Shown: piece after piece, positions 51,742 through 60,840 of the stretch | Layout: every line of letters starts with the position of its first letter | Position numbering within the stretch: position 1 is the first letter of the stretch | Assembly (NCBI GenBank): GCA_030834965.1 | Contig: JAUQWW010000021.1 | Location: 1 to 64,000 of the forward strand | DNA from: Gallionellaceae bacterium | GTDB taxonomy: Bacteria > Pseudomonadota > Gammaproteobacteria > Burkholderiales > Gallionellaceae | Length of the DNA stretch: 64,000 bases | Reading direction: 5' to 3' | Position numbers and translations under genes: made by a program | Notes under the pieces: model-generated | Told to the model about the DNA's origin: nothing | What the model saw: only the letters and a program-made list of their open reading frames with translations | Database searches by the model: none

Positions 51742-52173
51742 TCAGCGTGCGTTTTTCTCTCCCTTGCAGCCCGGTTTGTTGCACTCGCCATACAGCGTCA
51801 GAGTGTGGTCGCGCAGGTTGAAGCCAAGCTTTTCGGCAATTGCACGCTGGCGCTTTTCAATCGACTCGTCATAGAACTCCTCGACCCGCCCGCAATGGAC
51901 ACAAACGATGTGGTCATGATGCGGACCGCGCTCCAGCTCAAAAACCGCATGGCCGCCCTCGAAATGGTGGCGGGTGACCAGCCCCGCAGCCTCGAACTGC
52001 GTGAGAACACGATACACGGTCGCCAGCCCGATTTCCTCACCTGCATCCAGTAGTTGCCGGTAAATGGCTTCGGCGGTCAGATGCCGACCCTGAGTATTCT
52101 CGAGAAGCTCGAGCATCTTGAGGCGCGGGCCGGTGACCTTGAGGCCGGCACTGCGCAGGTCTTGGCTTTCCAT
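51742..52173 (-). CDS. fur: Ferric uptake regulator Fur
   Basis: The ATG at 52173 follows CTGGAG; the in-frame extension has no ribosome site. The 143-residue protein has the Fur winged helix (VTGPRLKMLELLE to ATVYRVLTQFEAAGLV), metal site residues GGHAVFELERGPHHDHIVC and two C-x2-C pairs (VCVHC and, near the end, CNKPGC). It represses iron genes when Fe is bound. A pair of Fur boxes lies in its divergent promoter. Confidence 0.97.
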   Translation of the reverse strand: MESQDLRSAGLKVTGPRLKMLELLENTQGRHLTAEAIYRQLLDAGEEIGLATVYRVLTQFEAAGLVTRHHFEGGHAVFELERGPHHDHIVCVHCGRVEEFYDESIEKRQRAIAEKLGFNLRDHTLTLYGECNKPGCKGEKNAR

Positions 52174-52514
52174 ATTTACTACTCCAGTAATTTGCGGGCC
52201 GATGCAGGGCAACAGAAGCGAAACTGTTCTAGCCATGCCGATTTCGCCGCGCAGTGTCCCAGCATTGCTGCCTGTGGTCAATATGTCCCAACGTCACCCC
52301 GCCAATGCACAGGCCAATCGCGGCGGAATGCTTACGCTTTTCTAATCGCCCCAATTTCTGCTTTTGCCAAAAAGAACTCTTGCGCATGATAATCATTCTC
52401 ATATATGATGAAAACCATTCTCACTTCAATCGCCAAAACCAGAATAGTTTTAATTAACCCGCAGCCGGCCGAGAGAAATCCACAGTCTGCCGCATAACAA
52501 AAGGAGCCACACAA
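52174..52514. other. Divergent fur/porin promoter region
   Basis: The 341 bp contain the Fur boxes at 52388-52425 near the porin and otherwise no gene. Confidence 0.7.
52388..52425. promoter_or_regulatory. Two Fur boxes
   Basis: GATAATCATTCTCATAT matches the Fur consensus GATAATGATAATCATTATC well, and TGATGAAAACCATTCTCA nearby is a second, weaker match. They lie about 90-130 bp upstream of the porin gene, which would make that operon iron-repressed. Confidence 0.8.
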
Positions 52515-53771
52515 ATGCCACATCGATTGAACCGCATGACTCGCACCGCCATCGCAGCATCCCTGCTGACGTGTTTCGCCGCACCGGCATGGGCCGACAC
52601 CAGCCTGGAGGAGCGCTTCAAGGCAATGGAGGCGCGCATGGACACATTGGAACGCGAAAATCGCACACTGAAAGGCCAGTTGAAACAAACGGAACAGAAA
52701 GTGGAAGCAACCGGCACTCAGATGGATGTGATCACGAGCCAGGGCAGCTCATCCAAGGCAGGATTGGCAGAAAAAACTTCGTTCGGCGGGTATGGCGAAT
52801 TGCATTTAAACAAACTAGATAACCAGAAGACGGGCGGTGCCGACAAGAATGAAATGGATTTTCACCGTTTCGTGCTGTTCTTGGGACACGAGTTCAATGA
52901 CCGAGTGCGCTTCCAGTCCGAGCTCGAAGTCGAGCATGCGCTGGTCAGGGACAACCCCGGCGCCGGCGCCTCCAACCTCGGAGAAATCGAACTGGAACAG
53001 GCCTATCTGGACTTTGCGCTGAATGACAATCTGTCCGCCAAAGCCGGCCTGTTCCTGATACCGCTTGGCATCACCAACGAAACCCACGAGCCGGCCACCT
53101 TTTACGGTGTGGAGCGCAACCCGGTGGAAACGAATATCATCCCGACCACCTGGTGGGAAGGCGGTGCGGGCATGACTGCACGCCTGGGCAACGGCTTCAC
53201 GCTGGATGGCGCCGTCACCACCGGCCTCAAGGCAACTGCCGCAACGAGCTACAAGCCGCGCGACGCGCGCCAGAAAGTCGCCAAAGCGACAGCCCAGGAT
53301 CCCGCCTACACCGCGCGCCTGAAATGGACCGGCATACCAGGAGTGGAACTGGCCGGGGCTGTCCAATACCAATCCGACATCACGCAGGGAACCGTTGCCG
53401 CGGCAGGCGCCGCCACACTGTATGAGGCTCACGCAGTGGTGAACAAGGGCGCGTTCGGTTTGCGCGCGCTATACGCCGGCTGGTATCTCGACGGGACCGG
53501 CCCGCAGGCCATAGGCGCCGACAAGCAGAACGGCTGGTATATCGAACCCGCCTGGAAATTCTCCGAGCAGTGGGGCGTATTCGCTCGCCAAAGCCGATGG
53601 GACAATAAGGCCGGCGATGCCACAGACAGCAGGTTCAGCCAGACAGATGTGGGCGTCAATTACTGGCCGCATCCCGATGTTGTGGTGAAACTGGATTTCC
53701 AGAACCAGAAATCGCCTACGGGATCGGATGAGTTCGATGGCTTCAATGTTGGCGTGGGCTATCAGTTTTAG
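52515..53771 (+). CDS. Iron-regulated porin (OprO/P-type, coiled-coil N-terminus)
   Basis: The 418-residue precursor has a signal peptide (cleavage near AWADT), a coiled coil (SLEERFKAMEARMDTLEREN) and a 16-18 strand barrel with a terminal Phe (NVGVGYQF). The coiled coil is typical of trimeric porins of the OprO/OprP sort. Fur boxes lie upstream, so it may import iron compounds or a ligand linked to iron supply. AAGGAG precedes the ATG. Confidence 0.85.
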   Translation: MPHRLNRMTRTAIAASLLTCFAAPAWADTSLEERFKAMEARMDTLERENRTLKGQLKQTEQKVEATGTQMDVITSQGSSSKAGLAEKTSFGGYGELHLNKLDNQKTGGADKNEMDFHRFVLFLGHEFNDRVRFQSELEVEHALVRDNPGAGASNLGEIELEQAYLDFALNDNLSAKAGLFLIPLGITNETHEPATFYGVERNPVETNIIPTTWWEGGAGMTARLGNGFTLDGAVTTGLKATAATSYKPRDARQKVAKATAQDPAYTARLKWTGIPGVELAGAVQYQSDITQGTVAAAGAATLYEAHAVVNKGAFGLRALYAGWYLDGTGPQAIGADKQNGWYIEPAWKFSEQWGVFARQSRWDNKAGDATDSRFSQTDVGVNYWPHPDVVVKLDFQNQKSPTGSDEFDGFNVGVGYQF

Positions 53772-53789
53772 CGGCCTGCCGACTTTGAT

Positions 53790-54305
53790 ATGACTCTCCT
53801 CCGATTATTGCTGTTGCTCGCGTTCATCTCCCCTGCGTGGGGAGCCGACCAGGAAGCGGAAACCGTGCGCTTCCTCGGCGAAGTATTCGGCCAGCCGCCC
53901 GCGCCGGAAACACTCTGGCTCAGCGGCGAGCTGCGCCCTGCCGTGCGCAGCCTCCTGGAACACGATTACCCCGCCGCCCGGTTGCGTTATTGGCGTGCGG
54001 GACAGCGCACCGCCTGGGTGCTGGACGAAATTGGCAAGGAAATGCCCATCACTGTCGGCATCGCCGTGAACAACGGCGCGGTGGAGCGCGTGCGGGTGCT
54101 GGTGTATCGGGAAAGCCGCGGCTGGGAAGTGAAAAGCCCGGCGTTCACCGCCCAGTTCTCTGGCGCCCGCCTTGCTCCCGGACATAAACTGGATCGCCAC
54201 ATCGACGGCATCTCCGGTGCCACGCTGTCGGTGCGCGCACTGAACCGGCTGGCGCGGCTCGCCCTGCTGCTCGACCGGCACGTGCTTAACGAGGCGAAGC
54301 CATGA
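53790..54305 (+). CDS. Periplasmic FMN-binding protein
   Basis: The 171-residue precursor has a signal peptide (LLLLAFISPAWG) and a C-terminal FMN-binding domain with IDGISGATLSVRAL, where the SGAT Thr is the usual site of covalent FMN attachment by ApbE (RnfG/NqrC type). It lies 18 bp after the porin and overlaps the next gene by 4 bp. It may move electrons to extracytoplasmic iron. Confidence 0.88.
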   Translation: MTLLRLLLLLAFISPAWGADQEAETVRFLGEVFGQPPAPETLWLSGELRPAVRSLLEHDYPAARLRYWRAGQRTAWVLDEIGKEMPITVGIAVNNGAVERVRVLVYRESRGWEVKSPAFTAQFSGARLAPGHKLDRHIDGISGATLSVRALNRLARLALLLDRHVLNEAKP

Positions 54306-54766
54306 GTGCGTGGGGCGTACGCCTTAGCCCGCTGGCGCGCATGCGGGTGCTGGCAGCCTGCTGGGTCGTCATCCTGAGCGGCATGCTCTGGATTGGCCTG
54401 GGATGGGGGCTGGATCCGGAAGACTTTGCCAACCCGCTGCGCGTCTGGCGCCACCGCCTGCTGGTGCTGCATGGCATCGCGGCCTATATGCTGCTGTGGG
54501 TGACAGGTTGTCTGTTTACACTGCACCAGCAGGGCAACTGGCGCGCCCGGCGCAACCGGGCGAGCGGCGTTGTATTGTCGGGTGCATTGCTGCTGCTCGC
54601 GTTCAGCGGCCTGACGCTGTACTACCCGCCGCACGAAGACTGGCGCAGGGCCTTCAGCCTGTTGCACCAGGTGACGGGCTTCACCTTGGCAATGCTGGTA
54701 CCGCTGCATGTCTGGCTCGGCAGGAGATCTCGACAAAAACGCCAGACCGCGACACAGGCCGGTTAA
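54302..54766 (+). CDS. Four-helix membrane protein, possible b-type cytochrome
   Basis: The 154-residue protein starts inside the FMN-binding gene stop (ATGA). It has four helices and several conserved His (RHRLLVLHG, FTLHQQ, LLHQVTG, PLHVW), which could ligate haem as in DUF4405-type cytochromes. Together with the FMN protein it could form a quinol-to-flavin reductase for ferric reduction at the membrane. Confidence 0.7.
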   Translation: MSAWGVRLSPLARMRVLAACWVVILSGMLWIGLGWGLDPEDFANPLRVWRHRLLVLHGIAAYMLLWVTGCLFTLHQQGNWRARRNRASGVVLSGALLLLAFSGLTLYYPPHEDWRRAFSLLHQVTGFTLAMLVPLHVWLGRRSRQKRQTATQAG

Positions 54767-54912
54767 CGGGTTGCCCGGGGCCAGCGTTTCGTCGCGCACC
54801 CGGTGATCTTCCTCAACCTGCCCAATGCACAAACCAGCCAGACGCACGAAAGCTTCTTATGGATGATTCAACACGTTAGAATCACTACCTCATGTAACCC
54901 TGCGTGTGCCCC

Positions 54913-56139
54913 ATGCTCACCCCGCAACGAGAACGCTATTTGTTGCTGACCCTCGCGGGCATCCAGTTCAGCCACATCCTCGACTTCATGATCATGATGC
55001 CGCTCGGGCCCATCCTGATGGCGGCATTCGGCATCGGCACGCATGAATTCGGCCTGCTGGTCGCATCGTACAGTTTCAGTGCCGCGCTTTCCGGACTGCT
55101 CGCCGCGACCTTCGTCGACAGATTCGAGCGCAAACGATTCCTGCTATCCATGTTTGCGCTGTTCGGTCTGGCCACGCTGGCATGCGGCCTGGCTCCGGGT
55201 TATGCCACGCTGCTCGTCGCACGCGGCCTTGCTGGCGTATTCGGCGGAGTCATGGGCGCGATGGTGCAGACCATGATCGGCGATGTGATCCCTTTTTCAC
55301 GGCGCGCCAAAGCCGGAGGCATTGTGTCTGCGGCATTTTCACTTTCCACGGTTGCCGGCGTGCCGCTGTCGCTGTGGCTGGCGAATCATCTGGGGTGGCG
55401 CGCACCGTTCATCCTGATCGCGGCTTTTACCGTGCTGTTCATCATTGTCGGCCTTCGCGTATTGCCGGAACTGCGTCATCACATCAGCACGGAGAAACGC
55501 GCCCACCCATTCTCGGCGATGTTTGCCGTATTGCGCGATGCCAACCACCTGCGCGCCCTGCTATTCTCCGCCCTGATCATTTTTTCCGGCTTCACGGTGA
55601 TTCCCTACATCACCGTTTATGCGGTAAGAAACGTCGGCATTTCGCAACATGACATCCCTTTCGTCTACCTCGCAGGCGGCGCAGCGACGCTGATTACCGC
55701 GCGACTGATCGGCCATTGGGCAGACTTGCACGGCAAGATCAAAATCTATCGCCTGGTCGCCACAGCGGCGTTGCTGCCATTGCTCGTGATCACCCAGATC
55801 GGAGTCGTGCCGTTGTGGCTGTGGCTCATCTGCACCACCACATTTTTCGTGCTGGTTTCCGGGCGCATGATTCCGGCAATGGCCATCATTACCTCGGCGG
55901 CACAACCAAAATTGCGCGGCACCTTCATGTCGCTCAACGCCACCATACAGTCCCTAGCCATGGGTCTGGCCACCACGCTGGGTGGCTTCATCATCACGCA
56001 AAACAGCATGGGGCAAATCGCAGGCTATGGAACGGCGGGATATATCGCGATCACGGCGAACCTGTTGGCAATTGCATTTGTCGCGCGCATTTTGATGCAT
56101 GACCAGCACGCCAGTGCGCCGGACAGCGCGCTTAAGTGA
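54913..56139 (+). CDS. MFS transporter
   Basis: The ATG at 54913 is favoured over a GTG three codons upstream. The 408-residue protein has 12 helices and the MFS signatures DRFERKRFLL (loop 2-3) and GMIPAMAIITSAAQPKLRG (late half). It looks like a drug/sugar efflux permease of the AraJ group; substrate unknown. It is not clearly part of the iron operon. Confidence 0.9.
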   Translation: MLTPQRERYLLLTLAGIQFSHILDFMIMMPLGPILMAAFGIGTHEFGLLVASYSFSAALSGLLAATFVDRFERKRFLLSMFALFGLATLACGLAPGYATLLVARGLAGVFGGVMGAMVQTMIGDVIPFSRRAKAGGIVSAAFSLSTVAGVPLSLWLANHLGWRAPFILIAAFTVLFIIVGLRVLPELRHHISTEKRAHPFSAMFAVLRDANHLRALLFSALIIFSGFTVIPYITVYAVRNVGISQHDIPFVYLAGGAATLITARLIGHWADLHGKIKIYRLVATAALLPLLVITQIGVVPLWLWLICTTTFFVLVSGRMIPAMAIITSAAQPKLRGTFMSLNATIQSLAMGLATTLGGFIITQNSMGQIAGYGTAGYIAITANLLAIAFVARILMHDQHASAPDSALK

Positions 56140-56757
56140 TGGAAGTATGGCCGACTCAGTGGAGCAGCGGTTGAAGTGAAGCCAGATGCTGAGAGCGATC
56201 GGTGACCGTCCGAGATGCAAGACTGACTACTACTTATTGCAGTGCACAAGAAATCATGCACTCGCATTTCTTGTCGAAGGTTTTGTAACCAACTGACGCT
56301 ACGTGTATTTTCTTCTGCACCAATCCGTTCTCAAGTTCGCACATCCAGAAGTGTCTCAGATTTGATACAGATAGCCCTTGGCAATGTGACTCGATTAATC
56401 AATGCCAAAAGCAGTCTTGTCACACTATTTCAGCAAGTCATTCCGAATTGATTGGGGATGGTGCGCATCTTGCGGATGACCATCTGATGACCATCCAGAA
56501 CGTGGCTTGGCTCCAGGTCAGTGCAGTTATCGAACCGGCCATGAATGTGGCGTGTAATTAGGAGTGATCGTTAAGCCTGCCAGCGAAACTTTTTGGGGCG
56601 GTTATGCGGGTTACTTCCAGGATCCGGTCAACACTTGTGGTAAGTTGTCTGGAACCCGCAATGGCAACGATGGGCGCGCTGAGGCATTGCAGTTCGCTGC
56701 AGGCGCGACGGCTCTGGGCCGCGCCATCCTCTTTTCAATGCGTTGGCGCTCGCTTGC
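56140..56757. other. Intergenic stretch with a pseudogene remnant
   Basis: The 618 bp contain the VOC-family fragment at 56567-56682 and otherwise non-coding sequence. Reading frames in it look like shadow. Confidence 0.6.
56567..56682 (+). pseudogene. Remnant of a VOC-family (glyoxalase-like) gene
   Basis: The frame reads VKPASETFWGGYAGYFQDP, then a frameshift continues QHLW, a stop (in place of the expected Glu) and VVWNPQWQR. The pattern ETFWGG-x-GYFxDPDGHLWEVxWNP is the C-terminal metal-binding motif of VOC-family proteins. The N-terminal part is missing. The assignment is from the motif. Confidence 0.65.
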
Positions 56758-57579
56758 TCATCCCTGCGTGACGATCACGTTCTGGGCCGGCATCGGGGCG
56801 GGGAAACCGGCTTCGGCAAGGGCTTCGCGGATGGTGCGGTTGGTGTCGAAGTACACCTGCCAGTAGTAGTCGTTGTGACAGTAGGGGCGCACGGCGAGAA
56901 CGGGTCCGACAAGATTGAATTCGAGGATTTCGACATCGACGGGTGGTGTCCCCAGCACGTTGGGGATGGCGGCGACCTTCTCGCGCAGCAGTTGCATGGC
57001 GGCGCGGTGATCAGCGGCGCCCGATAGCTGAGCCTTGAGATCGACGCGGCGGTACGGGTTATGCGTGTAGTTCTGGATGGCTTCACTGAAAACTTTGTTA
57101 TTGCCGATGATGGTGAGGATGTTATCGGGCGTGTTTATCGTGGTGGAAAACAGGCCGAGTTCGGTGACGGTGCCGGTAATGCCGCCAACGGTAACGAAAT
57201 CGCCCACCTTCATCGGACGCAGGACGATAATAAAGGCGCCGGCGGCAAAATTGGCGAGCAAACCCGCCCAGGCCAACCCTATCGCCACACCGGCTGCTGC
57301 AATGAGCGCAGCGAATGTGGTGGTCTGAATCCCGAAGTAGCCGAGGATGCCGATGACCAGCAGTATGTTGAGGGTGACGGTGATGATTGAGCCGACATAG
57401 CGCAGCACGGTGGGATCGATTTGCTGTTTTTCCAGCGCGGTGCGCACCATTCTGACAGCGATTCCGATCAGCCAGCGGCCAATCACCCAAAAGGCGACGG
57501 CTGCGAGAATCTTGACGCCGAATTCACTGACGTATTGTATGGCCAGATCCTGCCAACGCGAGAGTTCCTGGGGATTCAT
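56758..57579 (-). CDS. MscS-family mechanosensitive channel
   Basis: The ATG at 57579 follows AAGGAG. The 273-residue protein has three helices, the last being glycine/alanine-rich (GVAIGLAWAGLLANFAAGAF), followed by the MscS beta domain (KVGDFVTVGGITGTVTELGL) and C-terminal domain. It is the short MscS form that releases solutes upon hypo-osmotic shock. Confidence 0.95.
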   Translation of the reverse strand: MNPQELSRWQDLAIQYVSEFGVKILAAVAFWVIGRWLIGIAVRMVRTALEKQQIDPTVLRYVGSIITVTLNILLVIGILGYFGIQTTTFAALIAAAGVAIGLAWAGLLANFAAGAFIIVLRPMKVGDFVTVGGITGTVTELGLFSTTINTPDNILTIIGNNKVFSEAIQNYTHNPYRRVDLKAQLSGAADHRAAMQLLREKVAAIPNVLGTPPVDVEILEFNLVGPVLAVRPYCHNDYYWQVYFDTNRTIREALAEAGFPAPMPAQNVIVTQG

Positions 57580-57936
57580 CTGCTTCTCCTTCACTCGTAT
57601 GTAGTAACGGTTGAGAGCCTGCGGCTTAGTTAAAGTGGCCTGCAGCGCATGCGTGGCGGATTAGAGCATGCCGGTCTCACCAATAGAATAAGCAAAACCC
57701 CTATAATTCCAGCCCCAATAAGTCAGCAGACAGTTTCATCCCCGAATGAACCTCATGGGGCTGAGTCTGGATCACTCCAACAGCCTGTCCGGATGTATCA
57801 ATATCCGGCCTGCCCCTCCTCCGCAACAACAAGAATTTTGCCTGTTTACTTGCCGCAGCGGGCGGCATACCGGCGGCATCGCACGATCTTCGTTAGGGCG
57901 CTGGCTGGCAGTAGCAGGACAAGAAAGTATCAAGCG
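57580..57936. other. Intergenic stretch with a decayed inverted-repeat element
   Basis: The region contains a degenerate relative of the 36941 element (57666-57871). No gene is supported. Confidence 0.55.
57666..57871. mobile_element. Decayed second copy of the inverted-repeat element
   Basis: The right end (57831-57871, AATTTTGCCTGTTTACTTGC then GCGGGCGGCATACC) closely follows the right end of the element at 37182-37222. The left end (57666-57702, with AATAAGCAAAA) is recognisable but divergent. Total length, about 206 bp, is shorter than the first copy. Confidence 0.5.
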
Positions 57937-60612
57937 TCACTTTTCCTTTTTGATCATATTTCTGACCAGCCACTTCCTGCCCTCCTCCAGCGCCAGCATC
58001 CCCAGCATGAAGGGAACAACATAAAGCCATACCTCCACACCGATGGGCGATGTTCCAAAAATCATGTTTCCCCATGAGGTATAGTCAATCAGCACAATCA
58101 GCGCCACTTCAGTGGCCACACCCACGAGCAGCAGTTTGTTCGTGAATATGCGCAAAGAAAATGCCGTCTGCGTGCCGCTTCTGCACAGGAATACGTTCAT
58201 CACCTGCATCATGATGATGGCCGTCAACGTTGCCGTGGTCGCCTGCAGATACAGGGGATCGGTGAATGCAATAGCCTGGCCGTAGTGCCAGCCGCCCATG
58301 TGCAACACATAGAAAAACGCCGCCATTGCCGCGGCCGCTTCCATCAAGCCCAGGAATAGATAGGCGCGCAGCAGCAGCGGCCAGTGCAGCAGGCGTTCGG
58401 TGCGCGGCCGAGGCGGTTTCTGCATCACGTCGCCACCAGGTTTTTCAACGCCGAGCGCCAGTGCCGGCAGGATGTCGGTACCAAGATCCACCGCAAGGAT
58501 TTGCACGATGGTGAGCGGCAGCGGAATCTTGAACAGCACAAAGGCAAGATAGGGAACCAGTTCCGGAACATTCGAAGTCAGAATGTAGGTCATGAACTTG
58601 CGGATGTTCTCGAATACGGCCCGCCCTTCCTCCACCGCGGCGACGATGCTGGCAAAGTTATCATCCAGCAGGATGATGTCGGCGGATTCCTTGGCGACAT
58701 CGGTGCCGGAAATTCCCATGCTGATGCCGATGTGCGCCGCCTTCAATGCCGGCGCATCGTTCACGCCATCGCCAGTGACCGCCACGATTTCGCGTTTTTT
58801 CTTGAGCGCTTTCACGATGCGCATTTTCTGGTCGGCGCGTACTCTGGCAAAAATGATCTCCGGCTCATCGAGTGCCAGCTGCAGCTGAATCTGCGACATG
58901 CGCTGCAAGTCATTGCCGGCTATGACCAGCGGCTTTTGCGCCAGGCCAATTTCACGGGCGATGGCTGCCGCAGTGTGGGGATGGTCGCCGGTCACCATGA
59001 TGACCTTGATCCCTGCCGCGCGGCAGCTTGCGATTGCGGCGGGCACTTCCGGGCGCGGTGGGTCTTCGATCCCCACCAGCCCGCACAGCGTTAATTCCTG
59101 CTCCCAGTCCTGACGCTCGCAGCCGGGCAAGACGCGGCGGCAGGACAGCGCAAGCACGCGCAGTCCCTGCTCCGCCAGTCTTTCCTGGGCCTGCTGCAAG
59201 CTTTGCCGGTGCGCCTCGCCCAAGGCTGTGGTCGCTCCATCCGTATGGATATCCCGGCACAACGGCAACACAGTTTCCAGCGCGCCCTTGCAGTACAGCA
59301 TGTCGCCATCGGGTGTGCGATACAGCACGGACATGCGCTTGCGGTCGGTATCGAACGGAACCTCATCCAGCCGCGTAGCGTCCGGAGGGGATGCAATCAT
59401 GGTGCGCGCCATCTCGACCAGCGCAGTTTCCATGGGGTCGCCCAGCAAGGAAGGCTTGCCGTTCTGGCTGGTTTCTTTCACGTTGTGACAATACAGCGCC
59501 ACCTCAAACAGGGGGTTGCCGCGCAGTTGCGGCTGTTGCACCAGGTCGGCGGGTACATAATATTCCCCGGACACAAACACTTTTTTCACCGTCATGCGGT
59601 TTTGCGTCAGCGTCCCGGTTTTGTCGGTGCAGATGACCGTCGCCGCGCCCAGCGTTTCCACCGCAGGCAGGTGGCGCACCAGCGCGTTTCTTTTTGCCAT
59701 GCGCTGGGTCGCCATGGCCAGCGCCAAGGTGACCGTGGGTAGCAGGCCTTCCGGCACGTTGGCAACGATAATGCCGATGGTAAAAATCAGGTTGGTCCAG
59801 AAAGGCAGGCCCAGCAGATGCCCGACCAGAAAAAATACGGCGCCGATCAACACCGACAATGCGGCAATGATGCGGCTGAGGCGTTTTATCTCGCGCTGTA
59901 GCGGCGAGAGTCCCTCGCCGCTGATCTGGGTCAGATGGGCAATCTGGCCGAACTCGCTGCGCATGCCGGTGGCAAACACCAGCGCTTTGGCTTCTCCCGC
60001 GACCAGCGTGGTGCCGGCCATCAGCACGTTGCGGCTATGCTGCACTTCGCTCTCGGCGGAGATATCCGCGTCACGCGCCTTGGGCAGGGCCTCCCCCGTT
60101 ATCGTGGCATTGTTGACGCGCACGCCGAATGCCTCGAGCAATCGGCAATCGGCGGGAATGGCATCGCCGCCGGCAAGCAAGATCACATCGCCCGGCACCA
60201 GCTCGGCAGCCGGAATCTCCCTGACCGTGCCATCGCGCATGGCCTTCACCTGATTCGGCAGCAGGTTGCGCAGCGCGGACACCGCCTTTTGCGCGCGGTA
60301 TTCCTGCCAGAACGAGAACACGCCGTTGATCACGATCACCGCGATGATGGCATAACCCAATGTGGCCATGCCCTGCCCCGGCTCTTTCCATTCTGCGATG
60401 AATGCCAGCGCCGCCGCTACCCACAGGATCAGTGCAAAAAAATGGGTGAATTCCCGGGCGAACTTTAATACCAGCCGCTCTTCCTGAATTTCCTCAACGC
60501 GGTTCTCACCAAATTCGAGCAGCCGCCTGCGCGCCTCGTTCCCGGGAAGCCCCGTGAACGTGCTGTGCAGGCTGGCACAAGCTTGTTCCGCTGAAAGTTG
60601 CTGGATTTTCAT
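57937..60612 (-). CDS. Na+/K+-ATPase-like P-type (P2) cation ATPase
   Basis: The 891-residue protein has TGE (172-174), NVPEGLLPTV at 285, phosphorylation D330 in DKTGTLTQNR, MVTGDHP and GDGVNDAPALK. The M4 sequence and the M5-M6 region (LTSNVPELVPYLAFVLFKIPLPLTIVQILAVDLGTDILPALALGVEK) resemble animal Na+/K+ and H+/K+ pumps (P2C) more than typical bacterial PacL. It likely moves Na+, K+ or Ca2+; the ion is unproven. Confidence 0.92.
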   Translation of the reverse strand: MKIQQLSAEQACASLHSTFTGLPGNEARRRLLEFGENRVEEIQEERLVLKFAREFTHFFALILWVAAALAFIAEWKEPGQGMATLGYAIIAVIVINGVFSFWQEYRAQKAVSALRNLLPNQVKAMRDGTVREIPAAELVPGDVILLAGGDAIPADCRLLEAFGVRVNNATITGEALPKARDADISAESEVQHSRNVLMAGTTLVAGEAKALVFATGMRSEFGQIAHLTQISGEGLSPLQREIKRLSRIIAALSVLIGAVFFLVGHLLGLPFWTNLIFTIGIIVANVPEGLLPTVTLALAMATQRMAKRNALVRHLPAVETLGAATVICTDKTGTLTQNRMTVKKVFVSGEYYVPADLVQQPQLRGNPLFEVALYCHNVKETSQNGKPSLLGDPMETALVEMARTMIASPPDATRLDEVPFDTDRKRMSVLYRTPDGDMLYCKGALETVLPLCRDIHTDGATTALGEAHRQSLQQAQERLAEQGLRVLALSCRRVLPGCERQDWEQELTLCGLVGIEDPPRPEVPAAIASCRAAGIKVIMVTGDHPHTAAAIAREIGLAQKPLVIAGNDLQRMSQIQLQLALDEPEIIFARVRADQKMRIVKALKKKREIVAVTGDGVNDAPALKAAHIGISMGISGTDVAKESADIILLDDNFASIVAAVEEGRAVFENIRKFMTYILTSNVPELVPYLAFVLFKIPLPLTIVQILAVDLGTDILPALALGVEKPGGDVMQKPPRPRTERLLHWPLLLRAYLFLGLMEAAAAMAAFFYVLHMGGWHYGQAIAFTDPLYLQATTATLTAIIMMQVMNVFLCRSGTQTAFSLRIFTNKLLLVGVATEVALIVLIDYTSWGNMIFGTSPIGVEVWLYVVPFMLGMLALEEGRKWLVRNMIKKEK

Positions 60613-60643
60613 GGTATGCGAGGCGTGCGATCAGCAGTTAATC

Positions 60644-60802
60644 TCAGTGCCTCAGTGCGATACCGATCACTTCTATTGTGACGCCCAGGACCAGCAGCAC
60701 CACGCCAACCCACGCTTCCGTAGCAAAGAACATCATCATCGCGCCCAGGGCCACGAGCAATGTTGCCAGGGGCCGCCTGATGTGTGGATTTTTAAACATC
60801 AT
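60644..60802 (-). CDS. Small membrane protein
   Basis: A 52-residue gene starting at 60802 with AAAGGAG upstream encodes MMFKNPHIRRPLATLLVALG followed by two short hydrophobic helices (MMMFFATEAWVGVVLLVLGV). The gene precedes the P-type ATPase by 31 bp in the same direction, so it may be a partner or regulatory subunit. No family is recognised. Confidence 0.7.
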   Translation of the reverse strand: MMFKNPHIRRPLATLLVALGAMMMFFATEAWVGVVLLVLGVTIEVIGIALRH

Positions 60803-60840
60803 GTTTTCTCCTTTGTACACTCAACTCAATGGCCTGTTCT

